DNA of 64,000 bases from the NCBI GenBank assembly GCA_022813625.1, contig JAKLMB010000024.1:434001-498000 (forward strand), read 5' to 3'. This DNA is from Aaosphaeria pasadenensis. Its lineage: Eukaryota; Ascomycota; Dothideomycetes; Pleosporales. Shown here piece after piece: positions 25,701 to 36,801 of this stretch (position 1 is its first letter; the number at the start of each line of letters is the position of its first letter). The translations under genes and the position numbers were made by a program. Below the pieces are notes generated by a model. The model saw only the letters and a list, made by a program, of their open reading frames with translations, did not search any database and had not been told where the DNA came from.

Positions 25701-27800
25701 CTCCAGGGCGCCATTGCAAGTAATGCATTTCAATCTAGAGAAGCTGTTTCCGTGGAAGTATCGGTCACGACAGCTGTGGATCAACCCCAAGCTGCAAACA
25801 GGACAAAAGCGCACGCCCAGCTTCTCCTCGCGAAGTGGCTCGATAGCGCGGGTCAGACCAAAGCGGGCGCGCTGAAGGAGGCATATGCAGCAGCCATCCT
25901 CTCTCATCCCAGGTGGGATAAGGGGCACTACTACCTGGGCCGACATTACAATAAGCTTCTGGAATCAGAGAAGTTGCTACCACCCTCCAAACAAAGCAAA
26001 TCGTTCCAAGCGGGAGAGCACGCGAAGCTCATCATCGAGAATTTCATCCGTTCCACCGTGTACGGTACGAAGTACTACTACCAGACCATCCCCAAGATCC
26101 TGACTTTATGGCTGGACATGGGCATGGAGGTTCTGCATACCCAGCCAAGAACTTCGGGGCACAAGGAGCTCCACGACCATAAAGTAGGGTATGTCGATCA
26201 CATCAATAAGTACATCAAACGCTATTCTACAACGCGGATGCCGATCTTCGCATGGTATACTGCGTTTCCTCAGATCATCACAAGAATCAGCCATCCCAAC
26301 AAGGCTGTCTGGGAGGTTCTCCAGACGTTGATTGTCAGCGTCGCTTCTCAGTATCCTCAGCAAGCGCTGTGGAGTCTCATGGCTGTGACTCGTGCGACGC
26401 AAGACGATCGTAGAGCGCGCGGGATGGCAGCTATACAGAAGCTTAGAGGAGTAAGTATCAAGTCTAATCGAGGTCATCTTCGCACTGACAACCTACAGGA
26501 AACATCTAGGCGGAAGGGTACCACGCCGCTCGAGCTCCGCGGATTGATACTCCAGAGCCAGAAACTCACGGACGCGCTCCTGGCTGCTTGCGATGCCCCT
26601 ATCGAACAGCGCGTCTCGCACGTCAGTCTATCTCGCGAGCTGGGTTTCAATCACAAGCTCGCGCCCTGCGCTCTCGTGGTGCCGATTGAGGCAACCATGA
26701 TTGCCAATCTCCCCTCCGGCAATGACAGTCGTGTCATACGAGGCCATAACCCATTCCCGCAGGACGCCATCACCATATCTTCGTTCGCGGATGATGTTCT
26801 AGTGCTCTCGTCGCTGCAACGGCCGAGGAAAGTGACGGTGCGAGGCTCCGACGGCCGTCTCTACGGTCTCTTATGCAAACCGAAAGACGACTTGCGAAAG
26901 GACCAGCGCCTGATGGAGTTCAACGCGATGATCAACCGCGCCCTCCAGCGGGACATCGAGTCGAGCAAGAGGCGGCTGTACATCAAGACGTACGGCGTGA
27001 CGCCTTTGAACGAAGAATGCGGCACCATTGAATGGGTCGAAGGCCTGAAGCCGATGCGCGACATCATCATCCGGCTCTACCGTCAACGCGGCGCGCAGAT
27101 CGACTACGGCGAGCTCCGCCTCCTCCTCAACGAAGCCTGCTCCGACCCCTCGAAGCTCCCCATCTTCACCGACAAGATCCTCAAGAAATTCCAACCCGTC
27201 CTTCACGACTGGTTCGTCGAGACGTTCCCAGAGCCGGAAGCCTGGTTCGGCGCCCGGCTCCGCTACACACGGTCCTGCGCCGTCATGTCCATCGTCGGCC
27301 ACGTCCTCGGGCTCGGCGACCGCCACGGCGAGAACGTCCTCCTGGAAGAAGGCAACGGCGGCACCTTCCACGTCGACTTCAACTGCCTCTTCGACAAGGG
27401 CCTCACCTTCGAGAAGCCCGAACTCGTGCCCTTCCGCCTCACGCACAACATGGTCGACGCAATGGGCCCGCAGGGTATCGAAGGCCCCTTCCGCACTGCA
27501 GCCGAACTCACATACAAACAGCTCCGCCAGCACGAAGACACGCTCATCACCATCCTCGAGACCTTCGTGCACGACCCCACGGCCGACTTCCTGGGCGGTG
27601 GCAAGCGAAGGAAGAAGATTGCGGGCGTCCCCGACACGCCGCAGGAGGTGCTGGAGAGCGTGAGGGGGAAGGTCGCGGGCGTGCTGAGCGGCGAGAGCGT
27701 GCCGCTTAGTGTGGAGGGGTACGTCGATGCATTGATTTCGATGGCGAGGGACCCGCGGAATTTGGCGGCGATGTATATTGGGTGGTGTGCTTTCTTCTAG
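19715..27800 (+). CDS. uvsB: ATR/Mec1/UvsB checkpoint kinase (PIKK)
   Basis: A nuclear Ser/Thr kinase that responds to single-stranded DNA and stalled forks with its partner ATRIP/Lcd1. Twelve exons: 19715-20315, 20365-21068, 21118-21434, 21486-21905, 21964-22119, 22172-22268, 22315-22800, 22853-23098, 23154-24918, 24972-25458, 25511-26450 and 26499-27800. They give 2,506 residues, normal for the family. After the HEAT-repeat region and FAT domain, the kinase domain shows RKVTVRGSDGRLYGLLCKPKDDLRKD-type N-lobe features (CKPKDDLRKD), ECGTIEWV, the catalytic GLGDRHGEN (Asp near 2346) and HVDFN (Asp near 2365). FATC ends DPRNLAAMYIGWCAFF. The ATR-like CKPKDDLRKD and YIGW ending separate it from TOR and ATM. 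The last intron (26451-26498) is 48 nt and has no in-frame stop. Confidence 0.95.
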
Positions 27801-28104
27801 TCGTCGGGTCTGTTTTACTTGGTTTCGTATGTAGGTTGGTGGGTCGGTAGATGAGATGGATAGATATGATTGCATTGTATTGCATTGCAGGCGTTTCGAC
27901 GGACAGTAACATAAAAAGTGGGAAGCGGATTAGTAGTCTTTTAAGGAGAGAGAAGGGGTAAGGGTTAATTGACCTGTCTTTATATAATTTTCAAGATGGA
28001 CACAAAAATCGTATAATCTAGAATCTCATTCTCTATGCTCTATCTTCTTGTTCTCTTCCTTCTATGTTCGTAACTCACATGATCAAGTTCAATCGTCCAT
28101 CCCT
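27801..28104. other. Convergent 3' region, kinase / dehydrogenase
   Basis: About 300 bp between two gene 3' ends. It is AT-rich, with no other feature seen. Confidence 0.6.
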
Positions 28105-29350
28105 TTACTCCTGGAACGCCTTCAACTCATCCGCACTCCACCTCAAAAACTTCCCACTGAGCTCCCTCTTCACCGCCTCATCATCACTAACGACCAACCT
28201 GGCCACCACACCGCCCGGCTGCTCGGGCTTAAGCAGGTTCCCATCCGCCTTGAGCCCCTGGAACTTCTGCTGGTCCTTCTCGCTCATGTGCGCGACGTGC
28301 ACGCCGCGGATGTCGTCCTGCATCGCAGTGTCGACGACGCCCGGCTGGACGGACACGGTGAGAATGGAGGGCTCCTCGACGGCGAGGGTGGCCGCCAGGT
28401 GGTTGAGGACGGCCTTGGAAGCCCCATAGGGACCCCAGGCTTGGTAGGCGGATGTCGCGGCGCCCGAGGAGATGAGGATGAGGGTGCCTTTTGTGGCGCG
28501 GAGGTGGGGGATTGCGGGTTGGATCTTGAGAGGATGCGTAAGTGAATGTTTGATGTCACGTGAGGTGTTGGTTTTATGTACGAAGGAAAGGAAACATAAG
28601 AACAGTGGTGAGGGGATAGAAGAGAGGGTAATTAGAGAGAACTCACCACAGCCAAACCGCCGAATACATTGACGTCGAAAGAGGCCCTCCACTCCTCGGC
28701 AGAGATGTCAGCGACCTTTCTAACGGGCTCGAGGGTGCCGTGGTTGACGATGACGCCGTCGAGGCGGCCGAAGCGGGAGACGGCAAGGTCGACGACGCGG
28801 GCGCCCAGCGTCAGGTCCGAGATGTCGCCTGCAAGGATCTCGACGCGAGATGGGTACTGCGATTGGAGGTTCTCAAGGGCCGAGCGCGTGCGAGAGACGG
28901 CGACGAGCTTGTGGTTGGGGGAGGAGAGGATGGCATGGGCCGTTGCAAGGCCGATTCCTAGGAGGGGGTTAGAGAGGGAAGTAGGTGGATAGTTCAATGG
29001 GTTGATCGAGAGGAATGAAAGAAGGGAATAAGAAAAACAGAAAATCCCGATTGGGTCCATCTCCATCCATATAAGAGATATAATGTGGGAATGATAATGT
29101 TATGAGTAGTATAATGACGCCATTTTTAAAATCGAATGAAGCATGCCCACTCGTATATGTCCAATTCATTGAAATCAACTCGATCCGATTCGGTTGAATC
29201 CACCCATTCAATGATATATATAGAAAAGAAGAAATGAAAATAACTCCCTACTAGAAGGAAGGAACAATTGACAGAGAGTGGAGAGAATCAGAACAAACCT
29301 CTAGATGCACCAGTCAAGATGATGACTTTTCCTTGCTGCTCGGTCGCCAT
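28105..29350 (-). CDS. Short-chain dehydrogenase/reductase, benzil-reductase-like
   Basis: An NAD(P)H-dependent carbonyl reductase by family. Exons 29299-29350, 28647-28957 and 28105-28524 encode 260 residues. The cofactor motif TGASRGIG is at 13-20. The usual NNAG is replaced by VNHG. The catalytic triad is Ser140/141, Tyr154 and Lys158 (SSGAATSAYQAW, YGASKA). The conserved PGVVDTAMQ follows. The overall order and segments such as LDGVIVNHGTLEP and PYGASKAVLNH match yeast YIR035C/IRC24-type enzymes. The physiological substrate is unknown. The first intron is 341 bp (28958-29298), about six times the local norm. Confidence 0.9.
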
Positions 29351-32300
29351 GATTATTGATTCTTTTCGAAAGTCGATGAATGAGTGTGTGCTGCAAGTTT
29401 TCAATTGGGCCCTTTTCTTGTCGTTCCTACTTTGTTCTTGTTTCTAGTATTGAGAATGGCAGTTATTGTAGTTGATATGTAGAACATTATACGTTGTTAT
29501 TCTTTCGGCTAGCTACGGGGTGGGTATGGTTGTTAGTCAGCATGTTTTCCGTACTTCGGAGAAGCAAGCAAGTATATACTGAAGAACGAAACCAAAACGA
29601 CCACTGAACGTTGTATTCAGTGTAACCTTGGATGCCTGAGGGACCCATAGAGACCCATATCGGTCCGAATTACATGTATCTTTCTATTCCATGCACGCTG
29701 CAGTCTGATTAGCAATTTTCTCAGGGTTGATCCTCAGAGTACGTAACCACACAAGAGAAACCGCATATGAGATACCACACAAGAGAGGGAGTATTTTCAC
29801 GCAACATCATCATCAGAACAAATCTAATTCTACGTCTGTCTAAATATTCAAAAAGGGGCTTATCAGGGCTGAGCATAGTCAGCAAACCCCATTTGAAAAG
29901 TAAAAGAAAGATCGCAATTCTTTCAAGGAACAGAAGGATCAACCTTTTCAATAATGCTGACAAGCCATGCCATTACCAGTTATGATGCCAATGGTGCTAC
30001 TGATATCTTTTCTCTCTTGTGAAACCCCATTCAAGACTTGAACTTTGAAGAGGCTATCTATCTAGTGGTAGAAGCTAGGTGTACTTACAGGTACGTGTAC
30101 GCCTAAATACAAAGAACTTTTAAGACGAATATGATACCAAATTTCAAAAGCAAGATCAATGGTAGTAATAGTAGTAATACCAAATGCTGAGTTAGATGGC
30201 GCCACCTAACTATGTATGAGGTACCCGGCAAGAGACGAAAAGGAGTTACGGTTGATTTATAGTTCCATTATGAATGGTACGAATAGATTAGAACCGTGTC
30301 AGAAACTTGCCTTATGAACCACAAAAATCCAATAACCCATCCACCAAGAAGAAACTCAAGGTATAAATATACTATCCGATAATAATACTCTCCAAATCCG
30401 AATCCCACTTAAAAGTATAGGTGAAGGGTATGATGTTGACTGTGTCGTTGCTTGTTTTGCTGTGGCTAAACAATTTTTTGATACGCCATGCTATCATACG
30501 ACGCGACCACCCAAAAAGCATATAAGAGCGAAATAATCTCGGTTTGAATAAGGGATAGTAGTAGCATGCCAATCCAAACTCTTCACAAGAGCATTCTTCG
30601 GTACGTTATATGAATGATGTTAATAGATAAGCAGGTGAGAAAGTAGGCATACATAGTGAAGCAACACCAATAAATGAACGAGCAGTAAAATCTATTCATA
30701 CGACTTTCCTTTTTGCCTTTGGAGGTTTCTGTCAGCTTGACAACTATGTGATGGGTTTCCTTTCGTTTTGTGATTTTATCGCGTTCATGTGGGGTTTAAG
30801 GGTTTTTACGTTCCTAGATATCAATAAAAACATATCATATCGGAAATCTATCCACATGCTTAGACAATTTGAGGCGGAAATCGAGACAAAAGTAATCGAA
30901 GATAGTATATCAATCATTGAAATTGCACATATTCCATCAAGTCCACTCAACTAGTTGCGTGGAGAAGTGTAGCAGGAGCAACGACCGGGCCAATGGCCAA
31001 AAGACACAGTAAAGCTGCTGCGCCAGAGCGTGTTGCAGTCAAAACGTCATACATTTCCATTGGCCGCATGTGGAACAGGGAGAGGTTGGATTCCGACATT
31101 CCTATTGTCTCGCGGGCCGGGGAATTGCAATGACGGGTCTCCAACGAGCCAATGAGAAAGAGGGGTCCGTCACAAGCATTGCAGAATGGCATACTCCTCT
31201 CGTGGCAAACACAGCCCAAATTTAATCTCGTACGCGGAGAAAGGCTGACAGGGCAGGATTGGGTGTAGATTGAAATCAAAGACGAGTGAGGGGTAGCAGG
31301 TTGATACTTGAGTGACTTGACACCGCTCGTCTCACTCTGCTGCTGTTGCTTGAGGAGACAAGTAATTCTCCGCCATTAGGAATAATGCACATAATCATAA
31401 TTTCCGCAATAATGAGACGCATTTACTCGTACCAAAACGAGAGACAGGTTGTGTCAATCCATGTTCATGTCTGTAATCAGGGTTCCCCTTCTCCGGTTCC
31501 CCGTGCTTGCTCCGCCTTGTCTTCTGCCCTAGTAAGTACACCGTGTGTCCATATTCGGAGCATAAGATACCCGTCTCCTCAACGATATCCGAAGAGCAAC
31601 TCTAGCCGCAACCTGCACCTCTTCACACTTCCAAGGTATTTCTGAACTCTATCCGGAGGAATGAGTCTGTTCCTCAGCACGACACAGAGAAGGCTTGCCT
31701 ACTTGCAGGGCAAACGTCGCTCAATTACTCCGCCCGCCATGGATACTATCCGCTCATCACCGGTATCATGGTAATTTAGTCTGTGGCAATTCAAATCCCA
31801 TCATCTGATGATGATGATGATCATTAGGCTGCGTTTGCGCTGTGCTCCGCTGCATTGCGCCGGGTGACACAAAGCAGCCAGCCACACACGTAGTCGTGGT
31901 CATTACCGGTTGTGGAAAACCAACTTAATACAACCGAGCATGTACTCCGTACATCATCCCATCAATACTCGTGAGTCGCGAGAGAATAAAGTGGGAAAGG
32001 CCAGAACCACCGGGATCTGCGCCCATGCCACACATTAATGTGGCCCCATGTGCGCTGAGGATCGATGTTCAGGAGGTTTAGGATGGTTCAGAGGGAATCA
32101 GGCAACATGGTAATTTACGAGATGACGAGGATGACGATCTTGGTGGTGATCGTCCGTAACGAACGAGGTACCTTGGGTGGTGACTCTTCGATACTGCCTT
32201 GAGGGTCTGTAAGTACATCGATGAGCCGACGTAGGTGTGTTGGACATTACTGTGTAATCAGGTTCACCAAGAAACCCTCACACAAGACGAAGGAGTCAGG

Positions 32301-32580
32301 TCGAGGCACGTGATATCGCATTCTCAAAGTCTGGATTGAAAATTTGAAGGGTATGTTGGAAATTTTTCATTTTCTCAGGGCTCCTATGGACACTCCGGCC
32401 AGCCAGCCCTTGGTTCATATGCTTCTGCACGCAAGTTACAAGTAGCGAAAATTCTTTTCATTCCCGTTAATCCATGCAATGCATCAAAGCCTTCTTTAGC
32501 AGGCGTGTCATAACAGTTATCCTGGCCACTCCGTGGCTTTTCGTTTTCTTCCTTTTGTTGGATTTTTTTTCGTGAGACCC
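29351..32580. other. 3.2-kb AT-rich intergenic region
   Basis: This lies between the 5' end of the dehydrogenase and the 3' end of RPL7. The part around 29700-30950 is visibly AT-rich. There are no credible ORFs, tRNA or transposon features. One TACTCCGTACA motif lies at 31943-31953. A short GAT-type run is near 31808-31822. Confidence 0.6.
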
Positions 32581-33824
32581 TTAGTTCATCTGCCTGATGA
32601 GCTGGTTGATGTGCTCCTCACGGTTACCCAAGTCACCACCCTCGATGAAGTGCTTGAACTTCCTGGTCTTGAAGCCACCGGTGGGGTTGCTGAGCTTGAA
32701 GGGCCAGAGGAAGTTGCAGGCCTGCTTGAAGTTGGGGCCGACGGTGTAGATCTCGTGGATGAGATCCTCAACGCAGATGATGCCGTACTTGCCAAGGTTC
32801 TCCTCGACGATCTCGTTGTCGGTCAAGGGGATACGCTGCTTGTTGACCTTTCCGTATCCACGCTCTGTAGATGGGTTAGCTTTGATCGGAACTTCAACTA
32901 CGAAGAGAGACAGTGCTTACTGTAGATGAGCTCACGGACGGACTTCTGGTTGGGGTAGCCGTAGGCGATGTAGGGCTCGACGACTAGAGGTGAGTTAGTT
33001 TTGGTATATTCGCCACACATTGAACTGATGTACATACTCTTGAGCATCTCAATGGTGGCCTTGGTCAACCTGATGAAAACACCGTTGTTGATCTGGAGGA
33101 GACGGAGAAGCTGGAGAGTCTTCCTCTTCTTGGGGTCGATCTTGTTGATACCCTTGATGCGGACAACGAAGGCGAGCTTGTTCTCGGCGGGAACGTAGAA
33201 GTTACCCTCCTTCTTGGCCTCGCGGGAAAGACGGACCTTCTCCCTCTGTAAAAAATTGTAAGCAATTATCCACTTTGTATAAGACAATCTCAATCATACC
33301 TCGGCATCACGGTACTCCTTCACATACTTCTCCGCACGGGTGAAGATGGTCTCCCGCTTCTTCTTGTTCTTCTCTGTTCAATATCAGCCTGCATCCTCAA
33401 CAACACTCCTATGCCAAGCCAAATTGTTTGAGAGAGCGATATTTTCAGTCCCGAAAGATGGTTAACGTTTCGACAGCACTGACCCGTAGGTCTAGTCGAG
33501 ATGTTGGTTGGTTATCATCATCGTATCGCCCTCTCGAACACTTCGGCGGCAGTGTGTATCGCGTACCTCGCTTGTCCTTGGTAGCCTGGGCGCGCTCCTC
33601 CCTGGCCTTCTCCTGGGACTTCCTCTTCTTCAAGAGCGTCTCGGGGACGAGGATGTCGTTCTTGCTTGGAACGCTCCTAAGAGTCGATCAGCTTGGTGGT
33701 TCTATGTAGACATTCTCGACTGCCTTCACCTCGTAGCAATCGAATTGAGGACTCGAAGAGCGCTCAATCAGATGCAGTCATTGAAGGAGGAAGTACTGGA
33801 GATGACTTACGTCGTGGGCGCCAT
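32581..33824 (-). CDS. RPL7: 60S ribosomal protein L7 (uL30)
   Basis: A structural protein of the large cytosolic ribosomal subunit. Six exons: 33811-33824, 33567-33676, 33300-33373, 33038-33245, 32921-32983 and 32581-32864, giving 250 residues. The first exon is 14 nt and codes only for MAPT plus part of a Thr. The sequence is unmistakable: [90 protein letters not shown] and [19 protein letters not shown]. The second intron (33374-33566, 193 bp) is much longer than the others and contains a C/D-box snoRNA on the same strand. Confidence 0.97.
33430..33535 (-). ncRNA. C/D-box snoRNA in RPL7 intron 2 (snR39/snR59-like)
   Basis: Within the 193-bp intron, read on the minus strand, a C box ATGATGA (33515-33521) and a D box CTGA (33445-33448) are bracketed by a terminal stem. 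GCGATA pairs perfectly with TATCGC, and the stem extends by GAGAGG with TCTCTC (one G-U). Directly 5' of the D box lies a guide whose complement contains CCCGAAAGATGGT (33450-33462 on the plus strand), a conserved large-subunit rRNA segment. In budding yeast the snoRNAs snR39 and snR59 sit in the introns of RPL7A and RPL7B and guide 2'-O-methylation of this part of 25S rRNA. Boxes C' and D' are not clear. The exact methylated base was not assigned. Confidence 0.85.
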
Positions 33825-35454
33825 TTTTGAACCTGCTACGTTAGTATCGAAGTTGAAGTCGAAAACTCTCACAAAAATTTGGTCTGCAATTTTGTGGGCT
33901 TGGCCCGCTAGTGGGCATGCGCGCAGATACTAGTCCTAGTCGAGACAAGAGCGATTTCTTCCCAACCTCCTGACTAGTCCGAGATGGATACGGCGACTTA
34001 CATCAACATCACCCATCATCATCATGACCACAACATTGAGCGATGGGTTCAAAAGAACTCAGTTCCCTCTCTGTGGATGATCATGTTGTTTACGCGACAA
34101 CAAACAGTGGTCGCGTCTTGTCCCCAGTCCATGCTACCGTTGCCATACAGACTCTAGCCAGTACACACGTTGCCCAAAGCGGACATCAGCATTCCTCCCA
34201 TACCAGTTGAGGTGATATGCACTCTGCAATCAAAGAAAAACCATTTCATTTTGGAGCCAGCCACGCAAATGTCCGCTCTGTGTGGAATGCCATGGTTTCG
34301 GTACTTGGCGAATGCCAGAAAGAGCTATCAAGTTCGGTAGAGGTTCGGTAGACGCGCAACTCTTTGTTCACAGCAATTGTCCGACACGAAGATGCCATCA
34401 AGTCTCTGTAGATTTTGCTTGCGAGGCATTAGGCTCACTCCGGAAGTACGATTATTCAATTGACTAGGAACGTCTGCGTACCGAAGGTAGCGTGGCTCAA
34501 CGAGGCTGGCGTAAGAGAAGAAGCTCACGATGCCATGAATTTTCACCTTCTCTCACTTCCTATTCCGGTAGGTTCCGGAGTACGTATCGCTCTTCAGCAT
34601 TGCATTAGGTCAAAGCCGTGATGGCGTAAGATGGAAACTCCGTCTACTCAGATTGGTCACCCACAAGCGCCATACAATGGAACTGCGAGTCTTCAGTCTC
34701 AAAGACAGTGATTCTGAGAGGGATTTCTATCTGAATCACAAGATCATTCGACCTAACTGGCCTAGATCGGTGCGAGGATGCTTTCCAAGGCACATTTCCA
34801 CGTTCAAACCCCCAAAGTCTCATAGTTTACCGGCCAACATTTTGCTCAAGCATGGCCTTATTGGTTGTACCTCTGCGCACACTGAGGCCATCGTTCCATA
34901 GCCCTTCGAATTGCATCATCCTCGAGCTTTGTCAGATGTTCTAGTCTTGATCCATGGAATTAATGATCAATCATGGTGTCTAGAAGGACATAAGGACGAA
35001 CGCTTTCTTCCTCTCTGTTTGGTAATCGAACATAGACGCTTGCTTATCCTACGTAGATCAACTCTGAAGCACAAGACGTAAGCATTCCATGTGCTATACA
35101 TCTGCGGTACGATGGGCCGTCCCGAAGTCCAACTTTCCGTCGTCGCTTACTAGGACGGATCTGGAGATAGACGCTTTCAACCAGAAGTACGCCCCCAGTG
35201 TTGAAACATGCCCACAACAAAGAAGTGAACCGGATGCGGGGAACCGTTGTTCCTATTCCTTTCGCGGTCTGATTGTCAAGAGCTGGTAGGGTAGGGTTGC
35301 AAACGGCATCTTGATCGACGACTGGCACCCGGAGATATATAATAGCAATAACATGTCTCTCTTCAATCTACAACAACTACAGCTCGCTTCCACCTGCGAC
35401 AGATCCACTCGTTCACTTCGGTTCTCATCTGACCAATCTTTTTAATTCGTCAAT
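33825..35454. other. 1.6-kb intergenic region between divergent genes
   Basis: This holds the promoters of RPL7 (minus) and the GPI protein (plus). A TATA box for the latter is at 35336. No further gene was recognised. Confidence 0.6.
35336..35342 (+). promoter_or_regulatory. TATA box of the GPI wall protein
   Basis: TATATAA lies about 115 bp before the start codon at 35455 and is the only good TATA element in the proximal promoter. Confidence 0.5.
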
Positions 35455-36801
35455 ATGCACGTCCGTAACATCTGGAGCGTGGCGCTCCTTGCTTCTCTCG
35501 CCCAGGCCGCCCCTGGCCGCGACGATGATTACAACTACAGGTTCGAGCACGAGGAATCTTACTCCTCGCATGCCCCTGCTCGCTCCTCGCATGCTTGGTC
35601 GTCCTCCGCTGCAGCGTCGTCTTCGAAGCACCACCACTCTTCCAAGACTTCCGCCAGGGTCACCTCGTCCTCCGCCGCGGCCTCCTCTTCCGTCAAGTCC
35701 TCCAAGTCGCGTTCTTCTAAGGCGGCATCATCATCGGCTTCATCCTCAGCTTCATCCTCGGCTCGTTCCTCGAAGTCTTATTCCTCCAAGGCCTCGTCTA
35801 CTTCGGCCCAGGTTACTTCTTCTTCGACCAAGGTCAAGCCTACCACCACCATCGTGTCTACCGTCGTCGTTACGGTCACTAGCAAGCTCCCCAAGAGCAG
35901 CCATGCCGTTAATACCACGATCATTGTCCCGAGCAGCGCGCCGGTCACGACTCCTGTCGTCATTCCTTCTTCCGTCCCTGTGAAGAACGAGACCAGCATC
36001 GTCCCGCCTCCTAAGACGTCTGGTGCTCCAGTTCCTCCTCCTCCAGCGCCTCCCGCGCCCCCAGCACCTCCAGCACCACCGGCACCCCCAGTTGTTCCCC
36101 CGGAGGTACCACCGGCAGCTCCCCCAGCAGCTCCCCCAGCCGCTCCTCCTGCTGCCCCTCCTGCTGCTCCCCCGGCTGCTCCCCCGGCTGCCCCTCCTGC
36201 TGCTCCTCCAGCCGCTCCTCCAGCCGCTCCTCCAGCTTCTCCACCTGCTGCCCCTCCGGCTTCTCCTCCTGCTGCTCCCCCGGCTGCTCCTCCTGCTTCC
36301 CCCCCTAAGCCAGAGCAACCCGGTGCCCCAGCTCCTCCCAAGCCAGAGCAGCCTGGTGCTCCCGGTGCTCCTGGTGCTCCCGGTGCTCCCGCTCCTCCCG
36401 GTGCTCCTGGTGCTCCTGGTGCTCCCGCTCCTCCCGGTGCTCCTGGTGCTCCTGGTGCTCCCGCTCCTCCAGGTGCTCCAGGTGCTCCCGGTGCCCCCGC
36501 TCCTCCTGCTGCTCCCGGTGCTCCCGGTGCTCCCGGTGCTCCTGGTGCTCCTGGTGCTCCCGCTCCTCCAGAGGCTCCCGCTCCTCCCAAGCCAGAGCAG
36601 CCTGGTGCTCCCGGTGCTCCTCCCGCGCCCGAGCAGCCCACTCCGGCTGTCCCAGGTGTCCCAGAGGTCCCCTCCACTCCCGGCGTTCCCAGCCCACCAG
36701 AGTTCACCGGTGCTGCATCCACCCTCGAGATGTTCGGTACCCGCGCTGGTCTCGCTGCTGGTGCCATTGGCTTCATGGGCTTGGTCTTCGCCGAGCTATA
36801 A
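35455..36801 (+). CDS. GPI-anchored cell-wall protein with Ser-rich, Pro/Ala and collagen-like repeats
   Basis: A single-exon gene of 448 residues. Order: signal peptide (about 1-18, ending LAQA), a Ser-rich region (about 20-130) suited to O-mannosylation, a Thr/Val-rich linker with NTT and NET sequons, and a Pro/Ala region (about 185-285) built on repeated PPAA. Then comes a Gly-Ala-Pro region (about 300-380) in which Gly recurs every third residue for long runs. The C-terminus (GTRAGLAAGAIGFMGLVFAEL) is a hydrophobic GPI-attachment signal after small residues. It is expected at the plasma membrane or in the cell wall. Codon use is very uniform across the repeats (GGTGCTCCC, GGTGCTCCT), which points to recent expansion. 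No enzyme domain is present. Confidence 0.85.
   Translation: MHVRNIWSVALLASLAQAAPGRDDDYNYRFEHEESYSSHAPARSSHAWSSSAAASSSKHHHSSKTSARVTSSSAAASSSVKSSKSRSSKAASSSASSSASSSARSSKSYSSKASSTSAQVTSSSTKVKPTTTIVSTVVVTVTSKLPKSSHAVNTTIIVPSSAPVTTPVVIPSSVPVKNETSIVPPPKTSGAPVPPPPAPPAPPAPPAPPAPPVVPPEVPPAAPPAAPPAAPPAAPPAAPPAAPPAAPPAAPPAAPPAAPPASPPAAPPASPPAAPPAAPPASPPKPEQPGAPAPPKPEQPGAPGAPGAPGAPAPPGAPGAPGAPAPPGAPGAPGAPAPPGAPGAPGAPAPPAAPGAPGAPGAPGAPGAPAPPEAPAPPKPEQPGAPGAPPAPEQPTPAVPGVPEVPSTPGVPSPPEFTGAASTLEMFGTRAGLAAGAIGFMGLVFAEL
36354..36564 (+). repeat. Gly-Ala-Pro coding tandem repeat
   Basis: 9-bp units of the type GGTGCTCCY are repeated many times, interrupted by GCTCCTCC blocks, within the reading frame of the GPI protein. 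The higher-order unit is roughly 45 bp (three GAP plus APP). Confidence 0.75.

Noticed and set aside
26871..27875. 334-residue frame antisense to the kinase domain
   Set aside because: The plus strand has clear kinase and FATC motifs; the antisense frame results from strong third-position GC bias.
30744..30954. Overlapping 68-residue frames on both strands
   Set aside because: AT-rich intergenic DNA; neither shows coding character.
35778..36776. 332-residue Gly-rich frame antisense to the GPI protein
   Set aside because: It is a shadow of GC-rich repeats; signal peptide, GPI signal and promoter elements support the plus strand.
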